Part shown: positions 11,375 to 24,223 of the stretch, piece by piece | How positions within the stretch are numbered: the stretch's first letter is position 1 | How the letters are laid out: the number at the start of each line of letters is the position of its first letter | DNA from: Bryoerythrophyllum caledonicum | Taxonomy: Eukaryota > Streptophyta > Bryopsida > Pottiales > Pottiaceae | Direction: 5' to 3' | DNA: 64,000 nt | Assembly: GCA_963971425.1 (NCBI GenBank) | Contig: OZ020517.1 | Span: 15,037,297 to 15,101,296 of the forward strand | Made by a program: the position numbers and the translations under genes | Notes under the pieces: model-generated | Databases searched by the model: none | Told to the model about the DNA's origin: nothing | Seen by the model: the letters and a program-made list of their open reading frames with translations, nothing else

Positions 11375-11687
11375 CCCGCTCACTAGGTTCAATCCGTGTT
11401 CGGGCTGTCAGGCCCTGTTTTGGTCTTCTTTCCGTCTCCCGCGGCCGTCCCCCAAAAGCATCTTTCCGCCCCCTTGTCCGCGTCTTTTCCTTCCAGCGCC
11501 TCTCGCCCTTTCCGAGATCCCTGCCCGATCCATCCCGATAAGCGCCTGCCCGCCCCTGCTATCGGCGCAGACCCCGAGACCCGATAACACCATATCGGCT
11601 ATCGGCCTAGGAACGGATCCACGCCCACGTGTACCGGTGGGACCCATCCACCCGCCCTCCGCCGCCGATAAGCCAGTATCATCCGGG
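11375..11687 (+). repeat. MULE terminal inverted repeat, left
   Basis: About 313 bases starting CCCGCTCACTAGGTTC. It contains several CCGATAA/TATCGG motifs that may be transposase-binding sites (inference). A 79-codon open frame inside each TIR is a by-product of the duplicated sequence, not a gene. Confidence 0.95.
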
Positions 11688-11819
11688 CAATCCGAGGAGC
11701 GGATATGATGTAGATGATTTATGTTGGACTCGGCTTGCAACGTCTCTCCAGCCCGTGTTCATTGCGGCGCCATTTGTTGTGCTCGCGGGAGAGTAGAGTG
11801 TCACCGATAGGCAGCGGGA

Positions 11820-14800
11820 ATGGAGTTCCTGGATCTGAATCTCCTGCCGCCGGTCTTCCCAGGTGTGGATGCAAGTGAGGTACCAGTTCGGAGTGGAGCC
11901 GATAACGGGGTGGCAGCGAGAGGATGGAGGCGGCAGGGTCGAAAGAAGCTTGCTGGTGTGCGTGAGGAGGGTGTGCAAGATCTAGATACAGCTATCCGAG
12001 AAGGCCCGCACGCTCGGTACCTCATGAAGCATGGTCACAAGGTTCTTAGGATGCGTGATGCATTACATAAGCCTCCACCTGGTTTGCTAACTTGGAAAGA
12101 TCTGAGGTGGAATATTGAGGCCGAGAGGGAGACGAAGTCCGCTGTTGATGACCTCCATGGTCTTCCTGATCATGACCCCGGTGAGGGAAAGCAATCGAAG
12201 CTTATCGCCTACATTCCATGGGATAGAGTAATGGATTTCGTGAACGGTGAGCAATCAGGCCGAAAGGACGTCGAGACCACATTCGTGCGGGATAAATTCG
12301 ACCCCACGAACGTGGGAGATAAGACCCACTATCGCTGGAACTGCCCCATCGAGCTTCAACGGTAAGATGGTCATTGCTGTTACGAGGGTTACTGTCATAT
12401 CGTCTACTGCGCACTGTATCCATCACTAAAAGTTCTCGGCTGTCGTTGCAGATGGCGTTGTCAATACGGTCCCCAAGACAATAGAGACAAGATCGACGAT
12501 ATCACTCCCGATATGGCACCCACAGCACGACGATACAATCGGAAAGGAAAACAGATATACTCAGGACGTGGTCAGAAAGGCCCTCGTGCTACTGACGCGA
12601 AGGAGGGAGGGTCTATGAAGGTGGGCTGCCAATGTAGATTCTATGTAAAGAGGTACTACTTTCTACCATCTATCGCCGAGATAGGGTACTTCTGCAAAGA
12701 TCACGTTGATAGAGAGGGCATTATCGTTCACGATAAGGTAAACATCACAAGGGGGAGACTCAGATTCCGAAAGTGCATATCGGAGGAGGTTAGAGATTGG
12801 GTTCTACGGCAGTACGACGAGCTCGTTCCTATGGAATCGATTAAACTAAAGCATCAGAGGTTGGTACTCAAAGGACGCGATGAGGGCACGCTCACACCTT
12901 CTCGGGATTGTTTCCTGAGCATGGAGGATATTCGGAACATTTGTGGCGTCCGTGCGCAAGAACTCTACCAGAAGCACCATAATGATGCCGAGAGTGTTAG
13001 AATGTGGGTACGAGAGAATCGAGAGATGGTATTCTACTACCAGGATCCGGGGACTAAGATAGAAGGGGTCTTGAACTCTGACAACGTGCCCTTCGTGATA
13101 GGGATTCAGACCCCCTTTCAGCTGCGGATGATGCTCAACTATGGGCACGATAGCATTATTGCGATAGACGGGACCTTCGCTACAAACAACAAGAAGGTAT
13201 GCGCCTTTACGATTCGCTCTGAATGTGTCTACTCATCCTATCTACGAACTTCTGCTACATCGATTCGTATCTTCTAGTACTAATATTTCCTATTGTTTAC
13301 AGTACCCTCTATTCACGATGATGGTGTTCGACGACTGGAGGAATGGCGTGCCCGTCGCCTTTATAATCACCGCGAGATCAAAACAAAGTGATCTAGTGCC
13401 TTGGATGCACGCTCTAAAAGAAAAGCTAGAGCAAATCAACCCAAGATGGAGACCTACAGCATTCGTACTCGACGACGCCGATAACGAGATCAACTCACTC
13501 CGGTAAGAAACTATAGAGACTCACAGAATACCCCCTCTGGTTTCATATCTTGCCTTTTGTACGTCAGGTTCAGGTCGGGATGATACGACATATCGGCGTT
13601 CCGGCTTTCTCGTATCGTGCCGGGTTATCTGATGGGTTATCGTGTTTTTACTTATCGCAGGGAAGTTTGGCCTCGGTCGTTTCTGTTCCTATGCTTGTGG
13701 CACGTGCGTGGAGCCTGGCAAAAGAACGCTTGTGCGAAGTTGAAAGACATGGAGACGAGAGCTGCTGCATTGCGTACTGTAGGGGATCTTATGTACATGT
13801 CTGAGACACCAAGTGATTGCGATGACCCTGCTACGAGAGGACCTCCTACGAGGATCTGGACGTTGTTAGAGTGGGTTCAACACGTCTATATGGAGGCAAA
13901 GGCACGCATTCCAGATGCAAAGGAGTACTGGAAGTATTTTGACAAGGAATGGATGCCGAAAATCCATATGTGGGTAGTGGGAGACAAAAAGATCCCTCAT
14001 GCGGGCCAGGATACCACAGCTGCGATAGAGTCATTCCATTCGAACATGAAATCCGTCTTGCGACAGTCGAAAAGGAAGCTTATCGGCCGACGGATGGACT
14101 GGCTTATCTATGAGCTCACTGGGAATGTCATTGAGAAATATGACTACACCGACTGGAGTAAACAGAACGGGTTCGTGAAGAACAAGAAGTTGAGGCAGAT
14201 TATGGTAAACTCCATTATTCAAGCCAATTCGATCCCAAACGAGAACGTCGTATTGCCAATGTATATTGGAGGACCGGCTTTGGTTAGGTCTTCGAAACGA
14301 GGTCACATTGCGTGCGCTGTATACAATCCCTGCACAGAGTGGGCCGTCTGCGAGTGTGTGTATTCCCAGAAAGGGAACATCTGCAAGCATCAATTTAAAG
14401 TACTCGAGTTAACGAGACCCGACCTCGCCTCGGGCAAGATTGCCCGATACCTCGGCTCTCTACGCGGCACGGCCCAAGGAGGTATGACAAATCTCCTGCT
14501 CTCCAACGACCAGAGATCGGAAATCCTACGGCCTGTTCTCGATATCGACGCCAACGATATCTTGCCTTCAAGATCATGTGACCGAGATGTATGTTTCGAC
14601 ACATCGCCAACACGAGAACTGGGAAGTGTGTGGTCAGATGACTTCGACCGCATGCACCAACTCATTTTGAAGCTCCTCGATAAGGCGTATCGGCAACCGA
14701 TACTGGCGCGGCACTTGGACGCCGGGTTACGAAGTATGGATGCGACATTGTCCAGAATCGAGGCAGATATTGATGCCGGCATGCTTCATCCACTGCAGCA

Positions 14801-14927
14801 GATTGCTCATTCCCTCCCTTGTAACCGAGACGGGCTCGGAATGAGGCTTCAAAGACTGCGCGATTTCTTAGATTCGCGAGGTTACCGACATTCCTCGGCT
14901 CGTGCTCCCGAGAACCTTACGCAGTAA
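11820..14927 (+). CDS. MULE transposase (MURA-type, DDE, SWIM finger), 4 exons
   Basis: Catalyses cut-and-paste movement of this element. Exons 11820-12361, 12452-13196, 13303-13502 and 13661-14927 have consistent GT-AG junctions and phases and give 917 residues without a stop. The N-terminal part has Cys/His residues of the DNA-binding region (NCPIELQR-WRCQYG, KVGCQCRFYVKRYYF, YFCKDHVDREG). The MULE DDE core shows AIDGTF (first Asp), VLDDADNE (second Asp), LCLWHVRGAW and AAIESFHSNMK (catalytic Glu). A SWIM zinc finger follows, CECVYSQKGNICKH. The intron at 13503-13660 is needed to join NSLR to EVWP, as in other MULEs. The start is the first ATG after the TIR. Appears intact. Confidence 0.92.
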
Positions 14928-15336
14928 GCATAGCCAGTAGTCTATATTCTAAATTTAGAGATCCGATAACGCCATCGCGTTATCGGGTTGCCATATTGCG
15001 GTCCATCGTCCTCTCCTACATATGTTCATCTTATCGGAAGAGGTATACTGCTCTCGCTCCTATAGTTCTTATCGCGGGAGGTATAGTCCTCCACAGGATA
15101 CAAACAGGATTGGTAGGACAAATACACATTATAATGCATAGATAAACGATAGCCAGGATAGAAAGACATCTTCGCGATCATTTCATTACCAACACATTCT
15201 TGTACATTATGGAATATACAGTACAGACTCGTCCGGTATTTGATCGGAAAATGAATGTATACACACCTATCGTCGGACGACATGTCTGAGCCTAACCTAT
15301 CGTACATATAAAATACAAGAAGAAGAAGCTCTGAGC
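14928..15336. terminator. Convergent intergenic segment with hairpin
   Basis: Shared 3' region of the two MULE genes. CCGATAACG and CGTTATCGG near 14962-14985 form a tight hairpin. The same CGATAA motif is frequent in the TIRs. It may separate the two converging transcription units, but that is inference. Confidence 0.4.
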
Positions 15337-18300
15337 CTACTTCTTCTTCGGCTTTCTCTTCGTGCCCGGCTTCTTCACCCCTTCCCTAGGTGCTTCGCCG
15401 AGAGCCTGCCTCACACGACATCCCTTGAGCTGCAATGCTATCGTCTTCTCGATACCCAAGTCGATAGCAGCCCTCGTCGTATTCCTCCTTCCTATTTCCG
15501 GGCTCATCTCCATGGTTTCATCATCGCCCTCCATGTTCTCGCTGGCGAGAACATATGCCTGTACAGGACTCCAGACATCAACTGTAGGCTTAGAAAACCC
15601 ATTGGGCGGGGAAATAAGCTCGAGATAGAACGCCTGAACTAACCACAGTCGCGCTTTTGACCCCGCCCAGTCCTGCCATTTGTGGTTCTTCAGCAAATCC
15701 GGATCGGACACTGGACTACTCCCACGTATGACGAGGTACTGCCAGAATGCTAAGCACGACACGTAACCGCACTCCCACGACAACGCTTGCTTTGGAATCG
15801 GCAACCTCTTCACCTTCCGTCCTTGCCACTTCCTCCACATGGCCGACTTTGGCGAAACACCCCTCGCCATCGCCCACGCCATGTGCAACACAAACGCGAA
15901 GTTGCCCGCTCGCTTGTCCCGGTGCATATTCAACGTGTCGAATTGTATCGTCTGGGAGTCCTCCACGACAAATATACTCCAGTGACCCATGTTCTGGTAG
16001 GGCACCACTAGTGTGTCCTCGAGTCGAGATACGGTACGCACGGTACGATAGATGTAATACACGACTTCGTCCCATGTGCTTGCGTCATCGATTTTCGACT
16101 GCATGCAATTGGACATCCAGTTGTGAGTCAACGCGTAGTGCCGTCGTACCTCCGGGTTAGCGCGGTATACGATATGCCGGAGTAGGAAGTCCATAACAGA
16201 GCCGTCGAGCTCTCGCCGGTCCTGGAGAATGCAGCCCCAGTCGGCACGATTGAGCGATATGGTCACAGCTTTCCTCTTGTCCGGGCCGAAGACGAGCATA
16301 TCGTCTACAATGTCATCGAGTTTCTTGCCAGGGGGTCTGCGGGACAGAAATGACACTGTGAGTTAGCAAACGATACGTGCATTTGTACAGTACAAGTCAT
16401 ATCGTATTAAGGGGTTATCGTTCACAAGATATCGAACATGAACTATACTTGAGGAAGCAAATCGGAAAGTATCGGACGATAAGAGTAAAAAAACTAAACC
16501 TGTGCTTCAGAAGCTCGACGATAAGACCCAAACTTTGCTCGACCAGCTCCGGAGAGTGACTTGCAGCCTCGAAGCATAGAGTGGGCTCTCTATTCCAGTC
16601 GGGCATCCGAGACGTGCAGATGTGGCGGTTCTCGGGCAACATACACTCATACGGGGGTGGGTTATCAGGGACGCGTTTCGCGAGCGATTCCAGAAGTCCT
16701 GGATGATACACAATGGACTCCCTCTTCTCCATCACGCCCTCGATGACTTGCGCTAGAGTTCGCTCTCTCCATTGTTCCGATAACCCGTCCTACAAAAACC
16801 AAGAATCTATAGTCGTTAGGGGCGTAGTCTCTATGACACGGATTCGAGGGGAAGCAAACAACATAGCATACATAGGCGGATATCGCGATAGGTTAAAAGG
16901 ACGGTTTTGTCTATTAATTCCCTCGGCAACCTTCACGACTACGTTGTGTTCTTACCCCGTGTAATAATCGTAAGTCCTCGGGGGTTCGGTTCCCGTGTAG
17001 GTTTAGCAACCCATCTCCAAGCGTGAGGTCAGCCATTACCTGGGTCCATCCGAGAGGCGTTTCGTCCCCGTCGTCCGCCACAACAGGCTCCGATGGCGTT
17101 GCCGCTCCTTCTTCAGGTACGGTAGGCTCCGAAGGCATTGCCGCTTCTTCTTCAGACAGCCTAGGCTCCGATGGCTGCGAATCCCTCTCAACGATAGGCG
17201 GATCGTTGTTTTCTTTAGCCCGACATTCCTTCTCGGCTTCGATAGGAACCGGGACCATGTAAGAAGCGACGCCTGATATATCGCCTTCGGCAGTAGCACC
17301 GCCTGCAGATGTAGTGCGCCGGTCCGCTAGGTTCTCAGCTTCCTGGCTGACCTCGGCGTTGTCAGGTGTGACATCGGCTTCTCGCTCCTCGCTCCCACGG
17401 CTTAAATTCGGGACGTCATTGAACCCGGGGTCGGGGATACTGGCATCTCCTTCGTTACCCGAGATCTCCTCCCTCTCGGAGTCGACGTCCATCGTCTCCT
17501 CCCCCTCCCGAGATGCAGGTTCTGAAGGACTCTCATCTTTCTTATCGCCGACGTCCTCCACCACGATATGCGGCGGGAGAGAGACCTTCTCTACGTGCTC
17601 CCTTCTTTGAGCAGGTTCTTGTCGGTCTCCGAGCCCAATCGGAGTTCCGTCGTGGACGGCGATAAGAGCCTGGGCACCCTCGATGTCTCGAGTATTCCGA
17701 GAAGAATCCTCCGTGACGTCTTCGGATCGAATACGTGACACCGATGCTGCGCATTGCTTCCGGCAGAAACTTGTTATCGCCGTGAGACAAGCCTGCATCT
17801 CGGGCCCGTCATGGACTCCGATAAGGTGACCACCTACCATATCTGTACACACGTGACAGTGGATAAACATAAGTACTCACACACGATATGCATAAAATTG
17901 TAAGTGAAGATCGTAAACGATGTGGCGGACGGCTTACTCGATCCACTGCCGACATATAGTAAGTCGATGTCTTCCCGAAACAGGCATTGCTCTTCGAGAA
18001 GCTCCCATGGCATGTACGACGCCAGATCGGTTTGACACCACCTCAGCTCAAACTGCACCTCGTGTCTACAGGCCATGTCGATGACTGTCCGCGCTCTTAC
18101 GTGATGGGTGAACTGTATTACAGCTCTGCCGCATTCACGCGCTTCGTTAACGAGCATCTGATGGAGTTCTACCACCTCCGGATCTTCATCCGCGTACTCC
18201 ACATGCCCGAAGAGAAACCTCCCTAGCTTCTCGTACAGAAATAATGCGCCATCCCAAGGCGAATGTGCGTTATCGGAGTTCCTATCAACCATCAGCGGCG

Positions 18301-20540
18301 TCATTCGCGCGTGGGGATGGCACATATTTGTTCCACTGCAATTCAAACAACAGTCAGCCGATAACTCATAAGCGATACCTCCAATCCAGTAGTTGTTAAA
18401 ACGACAAAAAACTCTGAACTGGAACGAGAATCCGATAGCATTGAATCCCTAAAATAGCTGGTAAAATAGATGACGATAATAGAGGGGGGACAAACCGGTT
18501 ACTGAAACCGTTGGCGATAAACCAGCACTTCAGGAGCCTCGCTTCTCGGGGAGGACGCATGGGATCGATACTTGCTGCCTTCAAGATCGATAACACCACT
18601 CTCGCCTCTTCGGAGTTGTGTTTCCATGGCATGGGCGGCAAGAGCTTGCGAATGAAGGGGTTATCGGCGCAGAAGTGGAACAAGAGATTGTAGTCCCACA
18701 CCAAGGCCTCCCATTCCACAGACCGCTCCTTGTCGTAGGAGGCAATTCGGGAGACCAGTTCCGCCTCGCGGTCTTGTTGGATCCTGGCGGCCCTAGCTCT
18801 TCCCGAGACCTCCCATTCTTGCGCCTCCTTCTCTCGTTGAAGAAATAGCCACGTCTCCCTCACAGTAGCAACCCACCGAATTCTCAGCTTCTCGCTCCAC
18901 GGAAACTGCGCCAGCTCCACGATAGGCTTGCACTCATTTAGCTCGTCGGTGGAGATGGCTTGCGTGCAGAACGCTTGCCCGATAGCAGACGTAAAACGCC
19001 ACTGCCCTTGCGCCACAACGTCCTGCATCATCTGAAGTAGATGATCCTCCGACGATATGCTGCGACGCTCCTCTTCAGACAGCAAACCATTCTTCATGAG
19101 AATCCACAAAGGGGTTCGGGTTCGCCTCACTGGAGGTATGTCGGTTTGGATGGACGCCGCGTACTTTTCGTCCACGTCGAGACGAATGCGCTCTATTTCG
19201 CGAATGCGCATTTCCTCCAATTCCCGCGCCCTGGCTTCTCTGTCCGGGTTACTGTACCTCGGCCTAGCGCCCCCCGCGAGGTATTGTTTGATACTTAACC
19301 TCTCGTCGGAGATATCGGCGAGAGTCGCGCTAGGTCCATCGTCCCTCCGCACCACCTTGTACTGTTCGCGCACTTCCGGTGCATTCCCTACGGAATATGG
19401 ATCGTCTTCTCCATGGAAATTCGGGGCAGTGATGCTGTCAAAGGGACACATCGCACGCGCAGTAAAGTTCGGTTTGGGGCTCCTCGCACGCCGAGAGGAT
19501 GTTGCAACATCCTGGCCTATCGTAGGCCTCTTCTCGACGTTCCCGGAGCTGCATTGCCCACCCTTCGCCGTCGTTGGATGCCTGACCGGGATCGCTTCAT
19601 TGGGACGCGCATCGGTATCTTCGCGCGCCTCAGAGGATTCGCTATCCTCTCGCGACCCGTCCTGGTCCTCCTCATCCGATGTGGTCGTATCGGACGGGGC
19701 CTGTGCATGCACTACTCTCGATGCCCGAGAGGACGATGCACCTCGCTTTATCGAGTGCATGTCCCGACCACGAGCACTTGATGTAACAATCGCCTGGCTT
19801 ATCGGGGCTCTGGAAGCGACATTCCCGGAAACGAAGTGCCCACTTTCCGATGTCGCTGGAACGCTGTAGGCGACGATGTCCATGGGCCTAGCATCGACAT
19901 CTTCGCGGTCCTCAGACCTATCGCCATCCTCGCCCGCCTCGTACTGATCGTCGTCATCCGATGACGACTCCTCGTCATCGGCTTCCAATCGGACTTCTCT
20001 CGATGCCCGAGAGGACGACGCTCCTCGCTTTCTTGCGCGCGTGTCCCGAGATCCAGTCCCGGCCGCTCTCTTCCCGCCGCCTCTCGGCTTCCTGCTAGCC
20101 CTATCGAGTGGGACGATATGCTGGAAAGCAACAATGATTTCGTCCACTGTTGTAGAATCCACCATCTTCTGTATGAATTGAGGTTGATTCTTGATGTCGA
20201 GGTTCGGATAAGCAGGCATTTTCCTGTTAGGTCGCCCAGGGCACTTCGCGTGATTCAGGTGCAGATTGATCCTATGTTTCTGCCCGACCTCCTTGCAATA
20301 CGGACAGTGAAAAGCTTTCTTCTCCGGAGACAGTTCACTGGTCTTGTAAATCTGCGAGTCTGGCCCGTGCATCGCCAGAATCATTCTCCTGGCCGTGAGA
20401 GGAGACCAGCTGTCTTGCCAGTAATGCCCCTCCACCTTGAAAACTTGCTCTATCCTCTTCAGCCTATCGTTGTACTTCGGGTGGGTGGGAACAGCCTCCA
20501 CCCCTCTCGGTAACTCACTGACGCAGTTGCATCTCGGCAT
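15337..20540 (-). CDS. MULE-encoded large protein with zinc finger and C-terminal Ulp1/C48 protease
   Basis: Proposed exons, read leftward: 20540-~18496, 18335-17938, 17842-16956, 16789-16500 and 16336-15337. Phases agree and give about 1539 residues. Near the N-terminus a C2H-type finger, FHCPYCKEVGQKHRINLHLNH, is visible. A long acidic, Ser/Arg-rich segment follows with two similar blocks (GASSSRASREV and GASSSRASRVV). The third exon has a short repeat based on PSEP. The last exon carries the cysteine protease core in C48 order: GHWSIFVV (His, about residue 125 of that exon's frame), QFDTLN (Asp), PKQALSWECGYVSC (Gln and catalytic Cys). The C-terminus is basic (KKPGTKRKPKKK), a likely nuclear signal. 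Ulp1-type domains cleave SUMO or related modifiers; here the role in transposition or silencing escape is unknown. The exon 1 donor is the weakest call. Confidence 0.8.
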
Positions 20541-21310
20541 TTTTGCAGACCTACAGCATACAGCGCAAATCAGTCATGAAACTCATTATGAAACGTGGTA
20601 CATGAGAAACCCTAAACCCTAAACTAAAACCGAGAAGTTAAAGCCTTTTAGTATTCCAAACGGTATCTCCCTTGGTACTCCTATCAGCGCGGCACTTGGA
20701 ATTCCAATCGTTATCTCCTTTCGTACTCCAATCGAAGATAAACTTCAGTATGATTCCAGAAAAAATAGTACTGAGAATATCGAGTTCCAGAAACCCTAAC
20801 TATCAACTTCCTGCGTCCACTTCACAACTCGATATGAGCCTATAGGTTTACAAACTGAATGAGAGCGGGAGGGTTTGCATGCTTACCAGAAGGCGTCGTC
20901 GGAGATGGAAGATGTCAAGGAATTCTCTGAGATCGAGCTCGCAAAAGAACAGCGCAAACGATAATAGCGAGTACAAACAAACGGGTTTGCAAATGAGAGA
21001 GAAAACGAGCCAACAGCAGCCTTCGCCATTTGAACAACGCCGCCGGAACATTTGAAATTGATGGCGACAATGATGAGACTCTAATTCTCCTGTCGAGACT
21101 ACCAGCCGCCAACCACAGAACTATAGCTATCAAAACCATCTCACGCTTTACCATGAAAGCACATCGCCTAGACCAAATCAAGAGACCGCCCTGTCATTCA
21201 ATCCGCGATAGCTCCATCGAAACCCTATGCAAAAAATGATTGCTTTCAGATTCAATCGATTTGGATTCCGGCTGATTGCAACCCTCCTGCGATGGATGAT
21301 TGTGACCATC
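20541..21310 (-). promoter_or_regulatory. Promoter/5' region of the MULE Ulp1 gene with telo-boxes
   Basis: Sequence between the Ulp1-gene start and the right TIR. It contains AAACCCTAAACCCTAAAC at about 20607-20624, roughly 70 bases upstream of the ATG, and another AAACCCTA-like copy near 20793. AAACCCTA telo-boxes are a known plant promoter element. A 5' UTR intron is possible but I could not place it. Confidence 0.5.
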
Positions 21311-21623
21311 CCCGGATGATACTGGCTTATCGGCGGCGGAGGGCGGGTGGATGGGTCCCACCGGTACACGTGGGCGTGGATCCGTTCCTAGGCCGATAGC
21401 CGATATGGTGTTATCGGGTCTCGGGGTCTGCGCCGATAGCAGGGGCGGGCAGGCGCTTATCGGGATGGATCGGGCAGGGATCTCGGAAAGGGCGAGAGGT
21501 GCTGGAAGGAAAAGACGCGGACAAGGGGGCGGAAAGATGCTTTTGGGGGACGGCCGCGGGAGACGGAAAGAAGACCAAAACAGGGCCTGACAGCCCGAAC
21601 ACGGATTGAACCTAGTGAGCGGG
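21311..21623 (-). repeat. MULE terminal inverted repeat, right
   Basis: Reverse complement of 11375-11687. The only difference I noticed is one base in the short stretch GCGAGAGGTGCTGG. The flanking duplication is at 21624-21632. Confidence 0.95.
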
Positions 21624-21632
21624 ATAAAAATG

Positions 21633-24223
21633 CATAGAAATAAATAATTTGATTTTCTTCCAAAAATTTCCCCCTAATAGAAGAAGGCATGATAATGTCA
21701 TCTTTCATTTGGATTCTAGATCCAACAATCGTTTTTCTTATCTAACAAATAAAATTGCTTTCCAAAGGACATGGCTACTTTCTACACCAACACTCGTCGC
21801 AAGTCCATCTTTCTTATCCAAAACACTTATATTACATGTGACTTTTGGCATGCAATGACTCAACACAATGTAGAACATGTATCTATAAAATTTATGCAAT
21901 GTGTAATGGAAAAAATGCTATTATTTTGAGTCAAAGTAGGTTGACCTTGTCCAAGTGAGGAAAAGAAAAATCATATTGCACCCTTCTAATGCATAAATCT
22001 TACAATCCGTGCAGTCAAAGTTTATGACATTTTTTTTAATGTCTTTTTGTAGTATTGCCGTTTGAGATACAGCGGTTGAAAATAGTAAAACATTATTTAG
22101 AATAGTCTAATGATATCTCATATAAAAAAGGCAGTTTTGGGGTGCTTTTGGTAAAACATAGTCATTGTCCTCTAGAGGTTAACATGGATTTTTTTAATAC
22201 AAATAAGTGATATCATCCAAAATAGCTTACTTCAATGTGGAAACTTCATTTTAAGGCACTTCAAAGGTTTTCACACCTTCTTGATTGAGATACAAGAAAA
22301 GCCCATTATTCTTTGAATAAAATTCTCGGAGTTTAGGCTATCTATCCTTCTTTAGAATGTGATATGATTGTTATTTTTGACTATTTATATTTTCATTTAC
22401 CAAAAATTTAAAAATGTATATGGAAATTTTTGAACCTACATTCTTTGCAAACTTGTTTTGAAGATGCAATTCTTGGTCTTTAACCTTTAAAAATTTGTGT
22501 AGAAGCTAATATCATCTGGATCATAATGGTATAAAATTTAGATCTTATATAATGCAAAAATTTAACATGAGGTGGAATTAAAGTCTATCCATCATCTTCA
22601 TTTAGGATGAAAGAAGTCCTTTCTTTTCACTCCAAATGCTATAATCTATCAATCAATGCAGTCAAAATTTATGAAATTGTCTTTATACATGCTATTTTAT
22701 TAATCTAGGTCAAGATCCTGAGGTTTAAATTCAAAATAGAGCTTTTCTATTACAATTTCACTCTTTGCACAAAATTGGATATTGTTGAAGTGTTTTGGTG
22801 GAAAAAGTCAAGCAAATTTAGGGGTTGTAATAGCAAGGAATTTTCATGACATTGTTAAAGTAGAGGACCTAAAGGCACCTATAAGTAAATATATGATCAT
22901 TGAAAATAAACAATACACAAACAATGAAAAAGGTAGAACTTTTGTACACAAGAAGAAACCCTTTCTAAGAAACAACCCTTTACTATAAAAGGTTTGAGTT
23001 GCTGAAACCTTTACATCTACGTGCTATTAATTTTGGGATAAACCTATTTGATATAAATGGGGATATCATTTATTTCTTTAATAGACAATAATTTCCTGTT
23101 TACTCAAAGTTATTCACTACCTTTGACCTCAAGCAAAGGTTCAATACAAGTGCTACAACATGAGTACACTCTCCATCAACACCAAGGGTAAAAAACCACT
23201 TTGGCTACACCGCTCACTAAATATAGTGTGGATGCATTGCTAATGTGGGTGAAAAATGATGTGGACCACATCAATTTTGGTTTTGTAACAAAATCAATGT
23301 GGACAAATTTCAACATGTGTCATGCCGCTCACTGCCACCTCACCAACGCTCATTGCCACCTTTCCATCAATCCACATTAATTTTGTGCCAACAATTTTGA
23401 AACATTCCACACAATTTTTCTGAGGTACATGATTCAACCTCTAAATTTCTTTCACAAAAAAACACAAAAAAACACTTCAAAATTGCTTGTTTTATTGCAA
23501 TAAGTAAGGAAGAAAAAGCAAAACTCTTGTTTCTAGTTTTAACCGTAGGATTCAATTAAGACTTATTAACTAACATACTCACAAAACTTAATAAAATTTG
23601 GCTGTAGAGATTGATTACAGTGTTTGAAGTAGAGAAAAAGGTTCATTTTCTTCCCTGCATTTAGTGGATTGGTTGTGTATGACTTCACTTGGTGTCCAAT
23701 TTTTGCACTACACAAGGTCTAAATTCATTACCATCATGTTGAGCATGTTATTAGCTCCCTGTACACCAATTTTTAGATATAGAAAAAGGGTGTAGCATAT
23801 TCAAAAAAATTGCGCAAGGAGTGAAGGTTCAAAAATTGCCAATTCATGTTATATTTTTTTGTGAACTTAATATGCTGTAGAATGAGAATCTGGATGGTCA
23901 ACAAGAACATTTACACCACATAATGCTGTGGGAGAAATAAAAAGTAAAAAATATGAAGATCTCTAAGTTTTATGTGGAAAAGAAAGAGATTTTTTAGTAC
24001 CTTGCCCGACAATGTGCGACAATGTGTGAAAATGTTTGACTTGGATTAATAATATGCTTTTTTTTGCTAGAGACAAGAGATTTTCTATGATAATATGAAA
24101 TGAATTAATATTAGTAGCCAATATTGAAAATCTCACATTCAATAGTGTCCTAGCAAAAGTTATTGGAGTTGCCCGACATGCCCAATCTTTCCATTTGAAA
24201 TTCAAAACCCAATAACATTTTCA
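21633..24223. other. AT-rich repeat-derived DNA
   Basis: No credible gene. About 23400-24227 is a member, inverted, of the dispersed family also seen at 27802-28709 and 58560-59379 (shared phrases on GTGTAGCATATTCAAAAAA, GCGCAAGGAGTG and the CCCGACAATGTG region). The rest, 21633-23390, has only short phrases related to that family. Confidence 0.5.

Larger units (their letters stand above)
11375..21623. mobile_element. Complete Mutator-like element (MULE) with Ulp1 gene
   Basis: A 10,249-bp element. Both ends carry about 313-bp terminal inverted repeats that I can tell apart at only one position, plus a perfect 9-bp target duplication ATAAAAATG. It holds a MURA-type transposase gene on the plus strand (11820-14927) and a large gene ending in a Ulp1-like protease on the minus strand (15337-20540). 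The genes converge on a short hairpin at about 14962-14985. Both genes read open once spliced. Near-identical TIRs and open genes point to recent and possibly still possible transposition. MULEs carrying Ulp1-like domains are known in plants; this is a large, tidy example. Confidence 0.95.

Noticed and set aside
18511-20513. Plus-strand ORFs opposite the Ulp1 gene (for example 270 aa at 19057-19869)
   Set aside because: Antisense shadows of the Ser/Arg/Asp-rich exon; the minus strand splices into a protease gene.
20607-20624. Telomere or interstitial telomeric repeat
   Set aside because: Only about two and a half AAACCCT units in a promoter position; telo-box is the better reading.
21351-21590. 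79-aa ORF in the right TIR, repeated in the left TIR
   Set aside because: Identical only because the TIRs are copies of each other; Gly/Arg-rich, no domain.
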